The position numbers and the translations under genes were made by a program. From contig JAHFQZ010000003.1 in the NCBI GenBank assembly GCA_023259055.1, positions 186,001-250,000 of the forward strand: a DNA stretch of 64,000 nucleotides, written 5' to 3'. Below are positions 8,227 through 17,282 of this stretch, in pieces (the first letter of the stretch is position 1; every line of letters begins with the position of its first letter). A model generated the notes under the pieces. That model worked only from the letters and a program-made list of their open reading frames with translations. It was not told the DNA's origin and did no database searches. The stretch is from Nitrosomonadales bacterium. Its GTDB lineage: Bacteria; Pseudomonadota; Gammaproteobacteria; Burkholderiales; Gallionellaceae.

Positions 8227-9851
8227 AATCGGTCAGCGTAATTATTATTGGTGCTCTGGCATTGCTGGGCGTAGGCGCAAGCGGGTATTGGTTCGGCACA
8301 CACACGGCTACCCAGGCGACGTCTTCACCAGCTCCCATTTCGAACACCAAGGTAGAACGGAAGATTCTGTATTACCGCAACCCGATGGGCTTGCCTGACA
8401 CATCTCCGGTGCCGAAGAAAGACTCGATGGGCATGGACTATGTTCCGGTGTACGAAGGAGGGGATGAGCCGGACAGTGGCAATCAAACCTCTTCCTCCTC
8501 CGCTACCTCGGGAGGCTCAGGACAAGTAAAAATTAGCGTTGAAAAGGTGCAGAAGCTTGGGGTGAAAACCGAGCATGCAGGGAAACGTGTGCTTGATAAA
8601 ACGATACGCGTCGTGGGCAGGGTGGAAGTCAATGAGCGGAATATCCACAACATTGCTCCCAAGTTTGAAGGCTGGATAGAAAAGTTGCATGTGAAAACGA
8701 CTGGAGAGCCGGTAAAGAAAGGGCAGGCACTGTTCGATGTGTATAGCCCGGAACTGGTATCGGCGCAGCGCGAGTACGCGATTGCCATGCAGGGTGTCGC
8801 GGCATTGAAAGATGCGGATGGCAATACCCGGCAGAGCATGCAACAGCTTGCCGATGCCAGCTTGCAGCGCCTGAGGAACTGGGATATTTCCGAGCAGCAG
8901 GTGAAAGAACTGACCGAATCCGCTACAACCAAACGCAGCCTGACTTTTAATGCCTTTCATACACCGGTGAATGGCATCGTGCTGGAGAAGAAAGCCTTCG
9001 AGGGGATGCGCTTTATGCCCGGTGAAATGTTGTATCAGATCGCCGATCTTTCCTCGGTGTGGGTGATGGCTGACGTCTTTGAGCAGGACATTGCCATGGT
9101 GAGGACGGGTGCCAAGGCCAAGGTGAAAATCAACGCCTATCCAGATAAGGAATTCGAAGGCACGATTACTTACATCTACCCGACCTTGAAACCCGAGACC
9201 CGAACGGTCACGGTGAGGCTGGAGATCGCCAATCCGCATGGTTTGCTCAAGCCCGCCATGTTTGCACAGGTGGAAATTTCGGTGTCCGGCAAGGGCAAGG
9301 TGCTGACCGTGCCGGCTTCTGCGGTGATTGACAGCGGCACGCGCCAAATTGTGCTGGTACAAATGGCGGAAGGGCGCTTTGAGCCGCGTGAAATCAGGTT
9401 GGGCAGCCGTAGCGACAATTATGTGGAAGTGCTGAATGGGATTGCCGAAGGAGAACGCGTGGTAGTGGCGGCCAACTTTCTGATTGATGCCGAAAGCAAC
9501 CTCAAGGCAGCGCTCGGCGGACTCGGGCACACACATGGCAGTGGAGCGCCAGATGCGAAAGGAGCAAATGAACAGCCGAAACCAACCGCAGTGGGGTACC
9601 AGACTGAAGGCACGCTGAATGCGTTCAACTCAGATGGCACGGTCAACGTCACGCACAGCCAGATCAAGATGCTGGGCTGGCCGGGGATGACCATGGATCT
9701 CGCGCTGGCAAATTCATCGCTGGTGACAGGCATCCAACCAGGCACTGCCATTAACTTTGAAATAGTCGAGCGCAAGCCGGGCGAATGGGTGATTACCAAG
9801 CTGCAAGCCAAACCGGCTGCACCTTCCGGCAACCCGCACGCGGGGCACTGA
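8223..9851 (+). CDS. cusB: CusB-type periplasmic adaptor with a fused CusF domain
   Basis: Membrane-fusion adaptor linking the RND pump to the channel. The 542 residues show, in order: an N-terminal membrane anchor (about 5-25); a heavy-metal-binding segment (YYRNPMGLPDTSPVP, then DSMGMDYVPVY) at about 43-78; barrel-sandwich and helical-hairpin parts; a beta-barrel (PTLKPETRTVTVRLEIANP); and a C-terminal CusF-like copper-binding domain after about residue 455. That domain keeps the His-Trp-Met-Met pattern (HSQIKMLGWPGMTMDL). In E. coli the CusF domain is a separate protein; here it is fused, and a separate CusF also occurs at 20653. Confidence 0.9.
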   Translation: MKSVSVIIIGALALLGVGASGYWFGTHTATQATSSPAPISNTKVERKILYYRNPMGLPDTSPVPKKDSMGMDYVPVYEGGDEPDSGNQTSSSSATSGGSGQVKISVEKVQKLGVKTEHAGKRVLDKTIRVVGRVEVNERNIHNIAPKFEGWIEKLHVKTTGEPVKKGQALFDVYSPELVSAQREYAIAMQGVAALKDADGNTRQSMQQLADASLQRLRNWDISEQQVKELTESATTKRSLTFNAFHTPVNGIVLEKKAFEGMRFMPGEMLYQIADLSSVWVMADVFEQDIAMVRTGAKAKVKINAYPDKEFEGTITYIYPTLKPETRTVTVRLEIANPHGLLKPAMFAQVEISVSGKGKVLTVPASAVIDSGTRQIVLVQMAEGRFEPREIRLGSRSDNYVEVLNGIAEGERVVVAANFLIDAESNLKAALGGLGHTHGSGAPDAKGANEQPKPTAVGYQTEGTLNAFNSDGTVNVTHSQIKMLGWPGMTMDLALANSSLVTGIQPGTAINFEIVERKPGEWVITKLQAKPAAPSGNPHAGH

Positions 9852-9852
9852 C

Positions 9853-12800
9853 ATGTTAAACACCATCATCGACTGGTCGGCACGCAATCGTTTCCTGATG
9901 ATTCTCGCCACGCTGTTTATCACGCTGGCGGGCATTTATGCATTGGTCAAAACCCCGCTGGATGCGCTGCCCGATTTGTCGGATGTGCAGGTGATCGTCT
10001 ATACGGAATATCCCGGTCAGGCGCCGCAAGTGGTGGAAGATCAGGTTACTTACCCGTTGACCACGTCGATGATATCGGTGCCGAAATCCAGGGTGGTGCG
10101 CGGCTTTTCGGTTTTCGGCGCGTCCTTTGTGTATGTCATTTTCGAAGACGGCACCGACCTATACTGGGCGCGTTCACGGGTGCTGGAGTACCTCAACTTC
10201 GCTTCCGGCAAACTGCCCAGGGGCGTGATGCCGCAGATCGGCCCGGATGCGACCGGTGTCGGCTGGGTGTACCAGTACGCGGTGATCGGCGTGAACAAGA
10301 CGCTGGCAGAACTGCGCACCATTCAAGACTGGTACCTGCGTTATCAGCTCACCAAGGCACATGGGGTATCGGAAGTCGCTTCAGTCGGCGGCTTCGTGCA
10401 ACAGTATCAGGTAACAGTGGATCCGATGAAGCTGCGCGCTTACGGTATCCCCCTGATGAAGGTCACGCAGGTGATCCGCGATTCGAACCGCGATGTGGGC
10501 GGACGTGTGGTGGAAATGGCCGAGACCGAGTACATGGTGCGCGGCAAAGGCTACCTGCGCGGCGCTGGCGACATCGAGAATCTGGTAGTCAAGGCGGAGA
10601 AAGGCACGCCGGTGCTGATTCGCGATATCGCGCGTGTCGAGCTTGGCCCGGACGAGCGGCGCGGCATCACCGAGTTGAACGGTGAAGGCGAGGTGGTGTC
10701 CGGTATCGTCATGGCGCGCTTTGGCCAGAACGCGCTGGAGGTTATCGAAAACATCAAAAACAAAATTGCCGAGGTGTCCTCCGGCCTGCCAGATGGTGTA
10801 ACTATCCAGACGGTGTATGACCGCTCCGACCTGATCAACCGTGCCATCGAAACCCTGAAGCGCACGTTGCTTGAGGAAAGCATCATCGTCGCACTGGTGT
10901 GCATCGTTTTTCTGATGCATGTGCGCAGCGCGCTGGTCGCAATCGTGATGCTGCCCGTCGGCGTGCTGATCGCCATCATCGCCATGCGGGCGCTGGGCTT
11001 GAATTCCAACATCATGAGCTTGGGTGGCATTGCGATTGCCATCGGCGCGATGGTGGATGCGGCGATTGTGATGATTGAGAATGCGCATAAGCATCTGGAA
11101 CGGCTCCCCCTCCCCAACCCCTCCCCCGGCGGGAGAGGGGGAGGTTTTGATGAGCGCGCCACCGCCATTCTCGCCGCCTGCAAAGAAGTCGGCCCGGCGT
11201 TATTTTTCTCGCTGCTGATCATCACGGTTTCGTTTCTGCCGGTGTTCACACTGGAGTCTCAGGAAGGAAGGATGTTCTCCCCGCTCGCATTTACCAAGAC
11301 CTTCTCCATGGCGGGCGCAGCGTTGCTTTCCATCACGCTGGTTCCTGTGCTGATGATGCTGTTTATTCGCGGAAAGATCATGCCTGAAGCGAAGAACCCG
11401 TTGAACCGTTTTTTAATCTGGACTTATCGTCCGGTCATCGCTGCGGTAATGCGCTGGAAGAAAGCGACCATCGTCGCCGCACTGGTGGTGCTGGGTGTTT
11501 CCATCTATCCGGCGACACGCCTGGGCAGCGAATTCATGCCGACCCTCAACGAGGGCACGCTGCTCTACATGCCGGCCTCGCTGCCTGCCATGTCCATCAC
11601 CAAGGCGGCGGAACTGTTGCAGACGCAGGACAAGATCATCAAGAGTTTTCCCGAAGTCGCGTCCGTGTATGGCAAGGCGGGACGCGCGCAGACCGCTACC
11701 GATCCGGCCCCGCCGGAGATGTTCGAGACCGTGATCAATCTCAAGCCGGAAAAAGAATGGCGAGCCGGCATGACCCTGGATAAATTGATCGCAGAAATGG
11801 ACAAGTCGTTGCAATTTCCGGGCATGGCCAACTCGTGGACTATGCCGATCAAGGCACGCCTCGACATGCTCGCTACCGGCATCCGCACGCCGATCGGCAT
11901 CAAGGTGTACGGCAAGGATTTGCAAGGGATAGAGCGCGTGGCCAAGGACATCGAAGCCGTGGTCAAGAATGTTCCGGGCACCACCAGCGCCTTTGCCGAG
12001 CGCATTACCGGCGGTTACTACCTCGATATAGAGCCTGACCGAGAAGCGCTTGCGCGCTATGGGTTGGCCGTTGGCGACTTGCTGGATGTCATCTCTACCG
12101 CGCTCGGCGGCGAGATGGTGACCACCACGGTGGAGGGGCGCGAACGCTTTGGCGTCATCGTGCGTTACCCGCGCGAATTGCGCAGCAGTCCCGAGCTGAT
12201 TGCGCGCGAAGTGCTGGTGCCGACCCAGATGCAAGGCAATGGGGAGGGTGCGATGATCCCGCTCGGGCAACTCGCCAAGGTGGAAGTAGTCAAGGGCGCG
12301 CCTGCCATCCGTACCGAGAACGCGCTGCTGTCCGCCTATATTTTTGTGGACATCCGCGACCGCGACATCGGATCGTATGTGGACGATGCCCGCCGTGCAG
12401 TGGAGGAGAAAGTGAAATTCCCTCCCGGTTATTATGCGACATGGAGCGGGCAGTTCGAATACATGGAACGCGCAGCAGCCAAGATGAAAATCGTCATACC
12501 GATTACCTTGTTGATCATCTTCTTGCTGCTGTATCTCAACTTCAGGCGCGTAACGGAATCGTTAATCGTGATGCTCTCGGTGCCGTTCGCGCTGGTCGGT
12601 GGCGTGTGGCTGCTATGGCTGCTCGGCTACAACCTGTCTGTTGCCGTTGCGGTGGGCTTCATCGCGCTGGCCGGAGTCGCTGCGGAAACCGGCGTGGTGA
12701 TGCTGATCTATCTGGAACACGCCTGGGAAAAGATCAAGGCGAAACGCGCGGCTGAAGGGCAAGATCCAGCCACAGGCGACCTCTACGCAGCGGTCATGGA

Positions 12801-13017
12801 AGGTGCGGTGGAACGGGTGCGTCCGAAGATGATGACGGTAGTCGCAATCATGGCTGGCCTGTTGCCCATCATGTGGGGCACTGGCACCGGCTCCGAGGTA
12901 ATGCGCCGCATTGCGGCACCGATGGTAGGCGGCATGATTTCTTCGACGATACTGACGCTGATCGTGATCCCGGCCATTTATGCGCTGGTGAAGGAAATAG
13001 GATTGCGCAGGCCATAA
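9853..13017 (+). CDS. cusA: CusA-type heavy-metal RND efflux pump
   Basis: Inner-membrane proton-driven pump for Cu+/Ag+. The 1054-residue protein begins MLNTIIDWSARNRFLMILAT, with TM1 at about 12-33. It has RND transmembrane bundles in both halves and two periplasmic porter domains. Methionines are present at residues 573, 623 and 672, the numbers of the three-Met metal site of E. coli CusA, so a Cu/Ag substrate is better supported than Zn/Co. The gene starts 1 nt after cusB. The loop at about residues 418-431 is encoded by a palindromic repeat. Confidence 0.93.
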   Translation: MLNTIIDWSARNRFLMILATLFITLAGIYALVKTPLDALPDLSDVQVIVYTEYPGQAPQVVEDQVTYPLTTSMISVPKSRVVRGFSVFGASFVYVIFEDGTDLYWARSRVLEYLNFASGKLPRGVMPQIGPDATGVGWVYQYAVIGVNKTLAELRTIQDWYLRYQLTKAHGVSEVASVGGFVQQYQVTVDPMKLRAYGIPLMKVTQVIRDSNRDVGGRVVEMAETEYMVRGKGYLRGAGDIENLVVKAEKGTPVLIRDIARVELGPDERRGITELNGEGEVVSGIVMARFGQNALEVIENIKNKIAEVSSGLPDGVTIQTVYDRSDLINRAIETLKRTLLEESIIVALVCIVFLMHVRSALVAIVMLPVGVLIAIIAMRALGLNSNIMSLGGIAIAIGAMVDAAIVMIENAHKHLERLPLPNPSPGGRGGGFDERATAILAACKEVGPALFFSLLIITVSFLPVFTLESQEGRMFSPLAFTKTFSMAGAALLSITLVPVLMMLFIRGKIMPEAKNPLNRFLIWTYRPVIAAVMRWKKATIVAALVVLGVSIYPATRLGSEFMPTLNEGTLLYMPASLPAMSITKAAELLQTQDKIIKSFPEVASVYGKAGRAQTATDPAPPEMFETVINLKPEKEWRAGMTLDKLIAEMDKSLQFPGMANSWTMPIKARLDMLATGIRTPIGIKVYGKDLQGIERVAKDIEAVVKNVPGTTSAFAERITGGYYLDIEPDREALARYGLAVGDLLDVISTALGGEMVTTTVEGRERFGVIVRYPRELRSSPELIAREVLVPTQMQGNGEGAMIPLGQLAKVEVVKGAPAIRTENALLSAYIFVDIRDRDIGSYVDDARRAVEEKVKFPPGYYATWSGQFEYMERAAAKMKIVIPITLLIIFLLLYLNFRRVTESLIVMLSVPFALVGGVWLLWLLGYNLSVAVAVGFIALAGVAAETGVVMLIYLEHAWEKIKAKRAAEGQDPATGDLYAAVMEGAVERVRPKMMTVVAIMAGLLPIMWGTGTGSEVMRRIAAPMVGGMISSTILTLIVIPAIYALVKEIGLRRP
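11105..11144 (+). repeat. Palindromic CCTCCCC...GGGGAGG repeat inserted in frame in cusA
   Basis: A C-rich arm (CCCCCTCCCC) and a G-rich arm (GGGAGAGGGGGAGG) flank CCCCGGCGGG. It encodes the residues LPLPNPSPGGRGGG in the cytoplasmic loop between TM segments of CusA. The same peptide/nucleotide pattern is familiar as an intergenic palindromic repeat in proteobacteria; here it is tolerated within a gene without breaking the frame. Confidence 0.75.
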
Positions 13018-13068
13018 CAAGCGCTGACTATAGACAGATTTGTGGCGATACCATGATTTGTTTGAAGT

Positions 13069-14382
13069 TCAATATTTTTTGTGGGAGTCATGTACGCTCT
13101 CACTAGATAAATGATAGCCAACGAAATTCTGCGCAAGCGTGAGAAACAGCGGTGTTGGGCAGACCAGCCTTGAGCAGGCTTTGGCAATGAACGCAGCGGC
13201 CATCAGCGGCAATATCATTTCGTGGTTATCCGTCATTTCCATTACGATGACGAACGCTGTGATGGGTGCCTGCGTAACGCCGGCGAAGTAAGCCACCATG
13301 CCGAGGATGATCGTTGCGCCAGCCGGGACGGAGGTGAAAAAGTGTGCGATATTGGCACCGAATCCCGCGCCCGCAGAAAGCGTGGGCGCCATAATCCCCC
13401 CCGGTATGCCGCTGATGTAGGAAACCACGGTGGCCGCCATTTTCAGCAGGCCGTAGCTTTCCGGCAAGGCCGCATTGCCATTGAGAAGTGATTTCGCTTC
13501 GCTGTAGCCGCTACCGTAAGTGGCGTTGCCCGAAGCCAGCCCCACCAGCGCCAGGATTAAGCCGCAGGTGGCTGCGAACGCCACCGGTTTTGCACGCATC
13601 CATGCACCCATGCGACCCGGCAAGCCTTTGTTAACCTCGATCAGCACACGGCTGAACGCTCCGCCAAGAAACCCTCCCGCGATGCCACAAATTACGACCA
13701 CGCTCCATTCGCCGCCGAATGCCAGAGATTCTGAGGTGTGGCCGAAATAGGAATAATTACCGAGCAGTGCAAGCGAGGTGATGCCAGCAATGATAACCGC
13801 CATCAAAATGGTCGAACTGTTGTGCTCTTCGAAAGAACGACCCATCTCCTCGATGGCAAACACTATACCGGCCAGCGGCGTGTTGAAAGCAGCGGCAACA
13901 CCGGCTGCGCCGCCAGCAAGTATCAGCCCTTTTTCCAGATCGTGCCTGGAGAAGCGGGCAAGATTTCCCAAGCTATGCATGATGGATGCGCCAATTTGCA
14001 CAGTGGGGCCTTCGCGTCCCACGGATGCACCAAAGAATAGTCCTATGATCGTAAGCATGATTTTCCCGATCGTCACGCGCAGGGAAAGCACTTGATTACG
14101 GATGCCTTGGTTTTCTTTGGGATCAAGCGATGCAATGGTTTGGGGGATGCCGCTGCCTTGCGAACCGGGGAAGAACTGCCTCGTAATAACGACGATCAGC
14201 GCAAAGCCGAGAGGGGTAGTCAGCAAAGGAAGGTAAGGTGAAATAGCAATCAGCTTGTGGTACAGATCATTCGCCTGCTCGCAAGCGACTGCAAACAAGA
14301 TTGCGACCAAGCCTACGCAAATTGCCCCGAACCAGAATACGAGTCGTCGTTTCCAATTCAGAATCAAAGTATCCTCCGGCAA
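13069..14382 (-). CDS. ClC-family chloride channel/transporter
   Basis: A 437-residue polytopic membrane protein. The ClC signature segments are all readable: GSQGSGIPQ (Ser of the anion site), GREGPTVQIG (gating Glu), NTPLAGIVFAIEEM, and SGIPGGIMAPTLSAGAGFG. No C-terminal CBS domains are present, so it is a short bacterial type. It lies 109 nt downstream of the marR gene on the same strand and could be regulated with it. It could be an H+/Cl- exchanger or a channel; the sequence alone does not settle this. Confidence 0.9.
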   Translation of the reverse strand: MPEDTLILNWKRRLVFWFGAICVGLVAILFAVACEQANDLYHKLIAISPYLPLLTTPLGFALIVVITRQFFPGSQGSGIPQTIASLDPKENQGIRNQVLSLRVTIGKIMLTIIGLFFGASVGREGPTVQIGASIMHSLGNLARFSRHDLEKGLILAGGAAGVAAAFNTPLAGIVFAIEEMGRSFEEHNSSTILMAVIIAGITSLALLGNYSYFGHTSESLAFGGEWSVVVICGIAGGFLGGAFSRVLIEVNKGLPGRMGAWMRAKPVAFAATCGLILALVGLASGNATYGSGYSEAKSLLNGNAALPESYGLLKMAATVVSYISGIPGGIMAPTLSAGAGFGANIAHFFTSVPAGATIILGMVAYFAGVTQAPITAFVIVMEMTDNHEMILPLMAAAFIAKACSRLVCPTPLFLTLAQNFVGYHLSSESVHDSHKKY

Positions 14383-14491
14383 GGAAAATTCAAGGGGTTT
14401 TTAAAGCATCCAAGCATTAGCGGTAAATTTGCATCGGATTCATCAACTGAATACGCGCGCCATATGATTATACTTTTGCAGTCTTTCACTG

Positions 14492-15013
14492 TTATAAATC
14501 CGATAAAGGTCTGTCGGCATATTTGTCGTCGTGAATACGTAATTGCCCAATTACCCCAATCAGGGAATTATCTAAAGCAAGCAATGCTGCTTCAGGCAAT
14601 GCTTGTAAAGCTTCAGGCAAAATACCTTCCGCTGGGCCAGGTGCATTTTTTAACAATCTGGAAGCTTCGTCAGTCACCCATAACCCGACTCGTCGTTGAT
14701 CTTCTTTGCTACGCTCTTTATTTATCAGGCTACGAGTTACAAGCTTCTCAACAAGCTGACTACCGGTGGACTGATGTATGGACAAGCGATCAGCCAGTTC
14801 GGAAACGCCTATGCCAGGTGTCTTGGCAACCTCCTGCAATATCCACAACTGCGAGCCTGTGACACCACAGGTTTGTTCAACATCGCGAAATTGCTGACGA
14901 ACGGAACCATAAATGATGCGGAATTTTTTGAGGACTTGAAGTGAAAGTTGATTTTTAATGCGTTTGCTCAATTTATGTTTCCTTTCTGCATGCCTCTGTT
15001 GTACCCGTAACAT
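14492..15013 (-). CDS. MarR-family transcriptional regulator
   Basis: A dimeric winged-helix repressor or activator that usually senses small phenolic or oxidative signals. The core reads VTGSQLWILQEVAKTPGIGV, ELADRLSIHQSTGSQLVEKL (recognition helix), and EDQRRVGLWVTDEA (wing), all MarR hallmarks. The start is uncertain. The ATG at 15013 has no clear ribosome site, and a TTG at 14971 (LSKRIKNQ) has a good AAAGGA, giving 159 aa. A TTG at 15025 would fall in a palindrome and is less likely. Two palindromes just upstream suggest autoregulation. Divergent from the Pal-like gene. Confidence 0.85.
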   Translation of the reverse strand: MLRVQQRHAERKHKLSKRIKNQLSLQVLKKFRIIYGSVRQQFRDVEQTCGVTGSQLWILQEVAKTPGIGVSELADRLSIHQSTGSQLVEKLVTRSLINKERSKEDQRRVGLWVTDEASRLLKNAPGPAEGILPEALQALPEAALLALDNSLIGVIGQLRIHDDKYADRPLSDL

Positions 15014-15020
15014 TATATCT

Positions 15021-15064
15021 TGCAAATAGTATTTGCATAAAGTATATTGCTGTAAATATACTTT
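15021..15064. promoter_or_regulatory. Two adjacent palindromes, probable MarR operators
   Basis: TGCAAAT-AGT-ATTTGCA (15021-15037) is a perfect 7 bp inverted repeat. It is followed at once by AAAGTATAT-(8 nt)-ATATACTTT (15039-15064), a perfect 9 bp inverted repeat. Both lie in the AT-rich gap between the divergent marR gene and the Pal-like gene at 15125. That is the usual place and size for MarR-type binding sites, so control of both genes is plausible. This is inference from position and symmetry. Confidence 0.55.
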
Positions 15065-15124
15065 GTATCTATGTGTTATGCAGGTTGCCTCAATAAATTT
15101 TGATTTTTAACCAAGGAGAGAAAT

Positions 15125-15679
15125 ATGAAAAAAATTGCGGTTGTTTTGATTCCCTTTCTACTGATGGCCTGTGCTTCCCCACCCAAGACAGATTCTTTAA
15201 AAGCATCTCAACCAAAAGAAGTTACGACTGACACATCAGCTACTACAAAACCAGAGGCAACCATAAGCAGCCCTGCAGAAACAAATGCTTCTGTATCTTC
15301 GGCAGAAATAGAGGCGAACAAATTAGCTGCTGAGTTACAAGAGTTACAAAAGCGGAGCGTTTTCTTTGACTTTGACAAGTCTGTCATCAAACCAGAGTAT
15401 CGGGATGTTATTCAGAAACAGGCTGAATTCATTAAGACGCATAGAAATGATGTCGTCACAGTGGAAGGTAATTGCGACGAGCGTGGAAGCACCGAATATA
15501 ACCTTGCATTAGGTCATAGACGTGCCAACGCTGCACTCAAGAACCTTGAGTTGCTGGGAGTCCCTGCAACTCAAATCAAGGCCGTAAGCTTGGGAGAGGA
15601 AAAGCCACGGCTCTCATGCCATGAGGAAAAGTGTTGGCAAGAGAACCGTAGAGATGATTTTGTCCATAAGATTAATTAG
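15125..15679 (+). CDS. Pal-like OmpA-domain lipoprotein
   Basis: A 184-residue outer-membrane lipoprotein with a signal peptide and lipobox (FLLMACAS, Cys at about 17). A Thr/Ser/Ala/Pro linker (about 20-70) leads to an OmpA_C peptidoglycan-binding domain: VFFDFDKSVIKPEY, then VEGNCDERGSTEYNLALGHRRA with the conserved Asp/Arg. The C-terminal part departs from standard Pal (LSCHEEKCWQENRRDDFVHK carries an extra Cys pair). It is not next to tolB or ybgF, so it is an accessory paralogue rather than the housekeeping pal. AAGGAGAG precedes the ATG. Confidence 0.88.
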   Translation: MKKIAVVLIPFLLMACASPPKTDSLKASQPKEVTTDTSATTKPEATISSPAETNASVSSAEIEANKLAAELQELQKRSVFFDFDKSVIKPEYRDVIQKQAEFIKTHRNDVVTVEGNCDERGSTEYNLALGHRRANAALKNLELLGVPATQIKAVSLGEEKPRLSCHEEKCWQENRRDDFVHKIN

Positions 15680-15756
15680 TAGAAGATCTCGTATAACCAC
15701 AAAGCTGCCGCCCCGACATACTCAGAGGCCTATTGAAGGTTAAGAGGAGCACTACG

Positions 15757-16212
15757 TTGCGTAAAATTATTTTGCTGATGGTGCTAACAATCGCTGGTTG
15801 CGGTGAGAGGGCGTCTGGCAGCAAGACTGAAGCTGATGCACACCCCGCACAGAACACAAGTTTGAATGGCCAGTTTGGTTCTGGGCCGCTTACCCCGGAA
15901 GCCAAGTTTGATGAAATGCAACAGAAAGCCCAGTCTGGCAATGCAAAAGATCAATTAACTCTCGCCCGGAAGTATTACAACGGAGACGGTGTTACCAAAG
16001 ACGACGCCAAGGCGGCGGAGTTGTATCAGAAAGCCGCTGAACTGGGAAATGATTTTGCGCAATACAAACTTGGCGAGATGTATGACAAAGGTGAAGGCGT
16101 GCCCAAGGACGCATCCAAGGCGATGGAGTGGTGGCAGAAAGCTGCTGCGCAGGGGAGTGAAGCCGCGAAAGATTCTCTCAAACACCCCCCTGCCAATGGT
16201 AACCAAGGGTGA
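15757..16212 (+). CDS. Lipoprotein with two Sel1-like repeats
   Basis: A 151-residue paralogue of the lipoprotein at 3089. I place the start at TTG 15757, because AGAGGAG lies 7 nt before it and the following residues (RKIILLMVLTIAGCGERASG) align with the ATG-started paralogue. The lipobox Cys comes at about residue 14. Two consecutive Sel1 units follow (YYNGDGVTKDDAKAAELYQKA and MYDKGEGVPKDASKAMEWWQ), one more than the paralogue. It overlaps the next gene by 4 nt. Confidence 0.85.
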   Translation: MRKIILLMVLTIAGCGERASGSKTEADAHPAQNTSLNGQFGSGPLTPEAKFDEMQQKAQSGNAKDQLTLARKYYNGDGVTKDDAKAAELYQKAAELGNDFAQYKLGEMYDKGEGVPKDASKAMEWWQKAAAQGSEAAKDSLKHPPANGNQG

Positions 16213-16481
16213 ATCAAATAAAATTCGGTTCCAAATTGCCTGCATTGCTGTTGTTTTGTCTGGCAGCAGTGATTTTGATTAGTCTAGCCTTTGCAGCATG
16301 CAATCAGTCTGTTGAAAATAATGCTGTAGCTAAAGAAAGTAACGTTAACGATGTGGAAAGTCCAAATGAAGTGCTTAGAAAGTTGCCGGAGTGTGCGAAG
16401 CGAAACAAGGATGGCACATACAAGTATGGACATGCTTGTTCAGCAGATCAGTGGGTCGAATGGCAGAAAGAGCAGCAGTAA
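16209..16481 (+). CDS. Small exported protein, intact member of the duplicated cassette
   Basis: A 90-residue protein starting at GTG 16209, overlapping the stop of the Sel1 lipoprotein by 4 nt. It has an N-terminal hydrophobic stretch (about 10-29, LPALLLFCLAAVILISLAFA) followed by AACNQS, which could be a lipobox-like Cys. The C-terminal half holds two Cys (KLPECAKRN and YGHACSADQWVEWQKEQ). I do not recognise the family. A deleted relic of it follows the other Sel1 lipoprotein at 3434-3535, which supports the two genes moving or duplicating together. Confidence 0.6.
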   Translation: MNQIKFGSKLPALLLFCLAAVILISLAFAACNQSVENNAVAKESNVNDVESPNEVLRKLPECAKRNKDGTYKYGHACSADQWVEWQKEQQ

Positions 16482-16629
16482 TGCAACGGGCGATCATTTT
16501 GACCCCATGACAGAGGCACCTTTACAGAAAACGCATAACGCGGATTCAATTTTTACATTACCTGTGCATACAACAAATGAGACATCTAGAAAAGAAGAAG
16601 TCAGTAATTTCAACAAAAGGGAAATAACG

Positions 16630-17250
16630 ATGAGCGCTGCCAAGGTTGCAGGGTGGGTCAAGGAGCGGATCCGGCTAAAATTGGGCAAGCCGATACCCGC
16701 GCACGTCAATTTCTTTTATTGCTTTGGCGGTATCTCACTGTTTCTCATCCTCCTCCAGCTGGCCTCGGGCGCGTTCATGCTTTTTTTCTACACGCCCGAA
16801 CCCACCAAGGCATTGCAAAGCATCGCGTATTTAAGCAATGAGGTAACCCTGGGATGGCTGTTCAGAAACGTGCACCGGTGGATATCCTCGCTTCTGCTGG
16901 CAACCGTATTTTCCCATATGGTCATCGTGTTTTATTTGAAAGCCTACCAGAGTCCCAGACAGTTCACCTGGTTGAGCGGAGTCTCCCAGTTGCTCATGGT
17001 GTTCCTGATGGTGGCAACCGGGATTATTCTTCCCTGGGATTGGAGATCCTATTGGTCTTTTGCAATATGGATGGATTACGTCGGAACATGGACGATTGGG
17101 GGGGAATCCCTCAAGGCGGTGATGCTTGATACCTTTACCCTCAATGCGGCCTATTTCACCCATATATTGGCCATTCCGTTAATTCTTGCGGCCTTGTTGT
17201 CTTTCCACTTCAAAATGGTGAGGCGATACGGGATATCGGCGCCGCTATAA
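16630..17250 (+). CDS. qcrB: Cytochrome b6-type subunit of a b6c complex
   Basis: A 206-residue membrane protein holding the two b hemes of a quinol-oxidising complex. The heme ligands are H82/H96 (H-x13-H) and H178/H193 (H-x14-H), the b6-type spacing. The N-terminal HVNFFYCFGGIS places Cys31 where b6f complexes have the Cys that binds the extra heme ci. It is only four helices long, so the cytochrome b is split, as in b6f and in Bacillus-type b6c. I chose the ATG at 16630 (AAGGGA before it). The partner follows 32 nt later; no Rieske gene is in the window. Confidence 0.85.
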   Translation: MSAAKVAGWVKERIRLKLGKPIPAHVNFFYCFGGISLFLILLQLASGAFMLFFYTPEPTKALQSIAYLSNEVTLGWLFRNVHRWISSLLLATVFSHMVIVFYLKAYQSPRQFTWLSGVSQLLMVFLMVATGIILPWDWRSYWSFAIWMDYVGTWTIGGESLKAVMLDTFTLNAAYFTHILAIPLILAALLSFHFKMVRRYGISAPL

Positions 17251-17282
17251 ACCACTATCAGTTTCATGGGGGCAATCAAATC

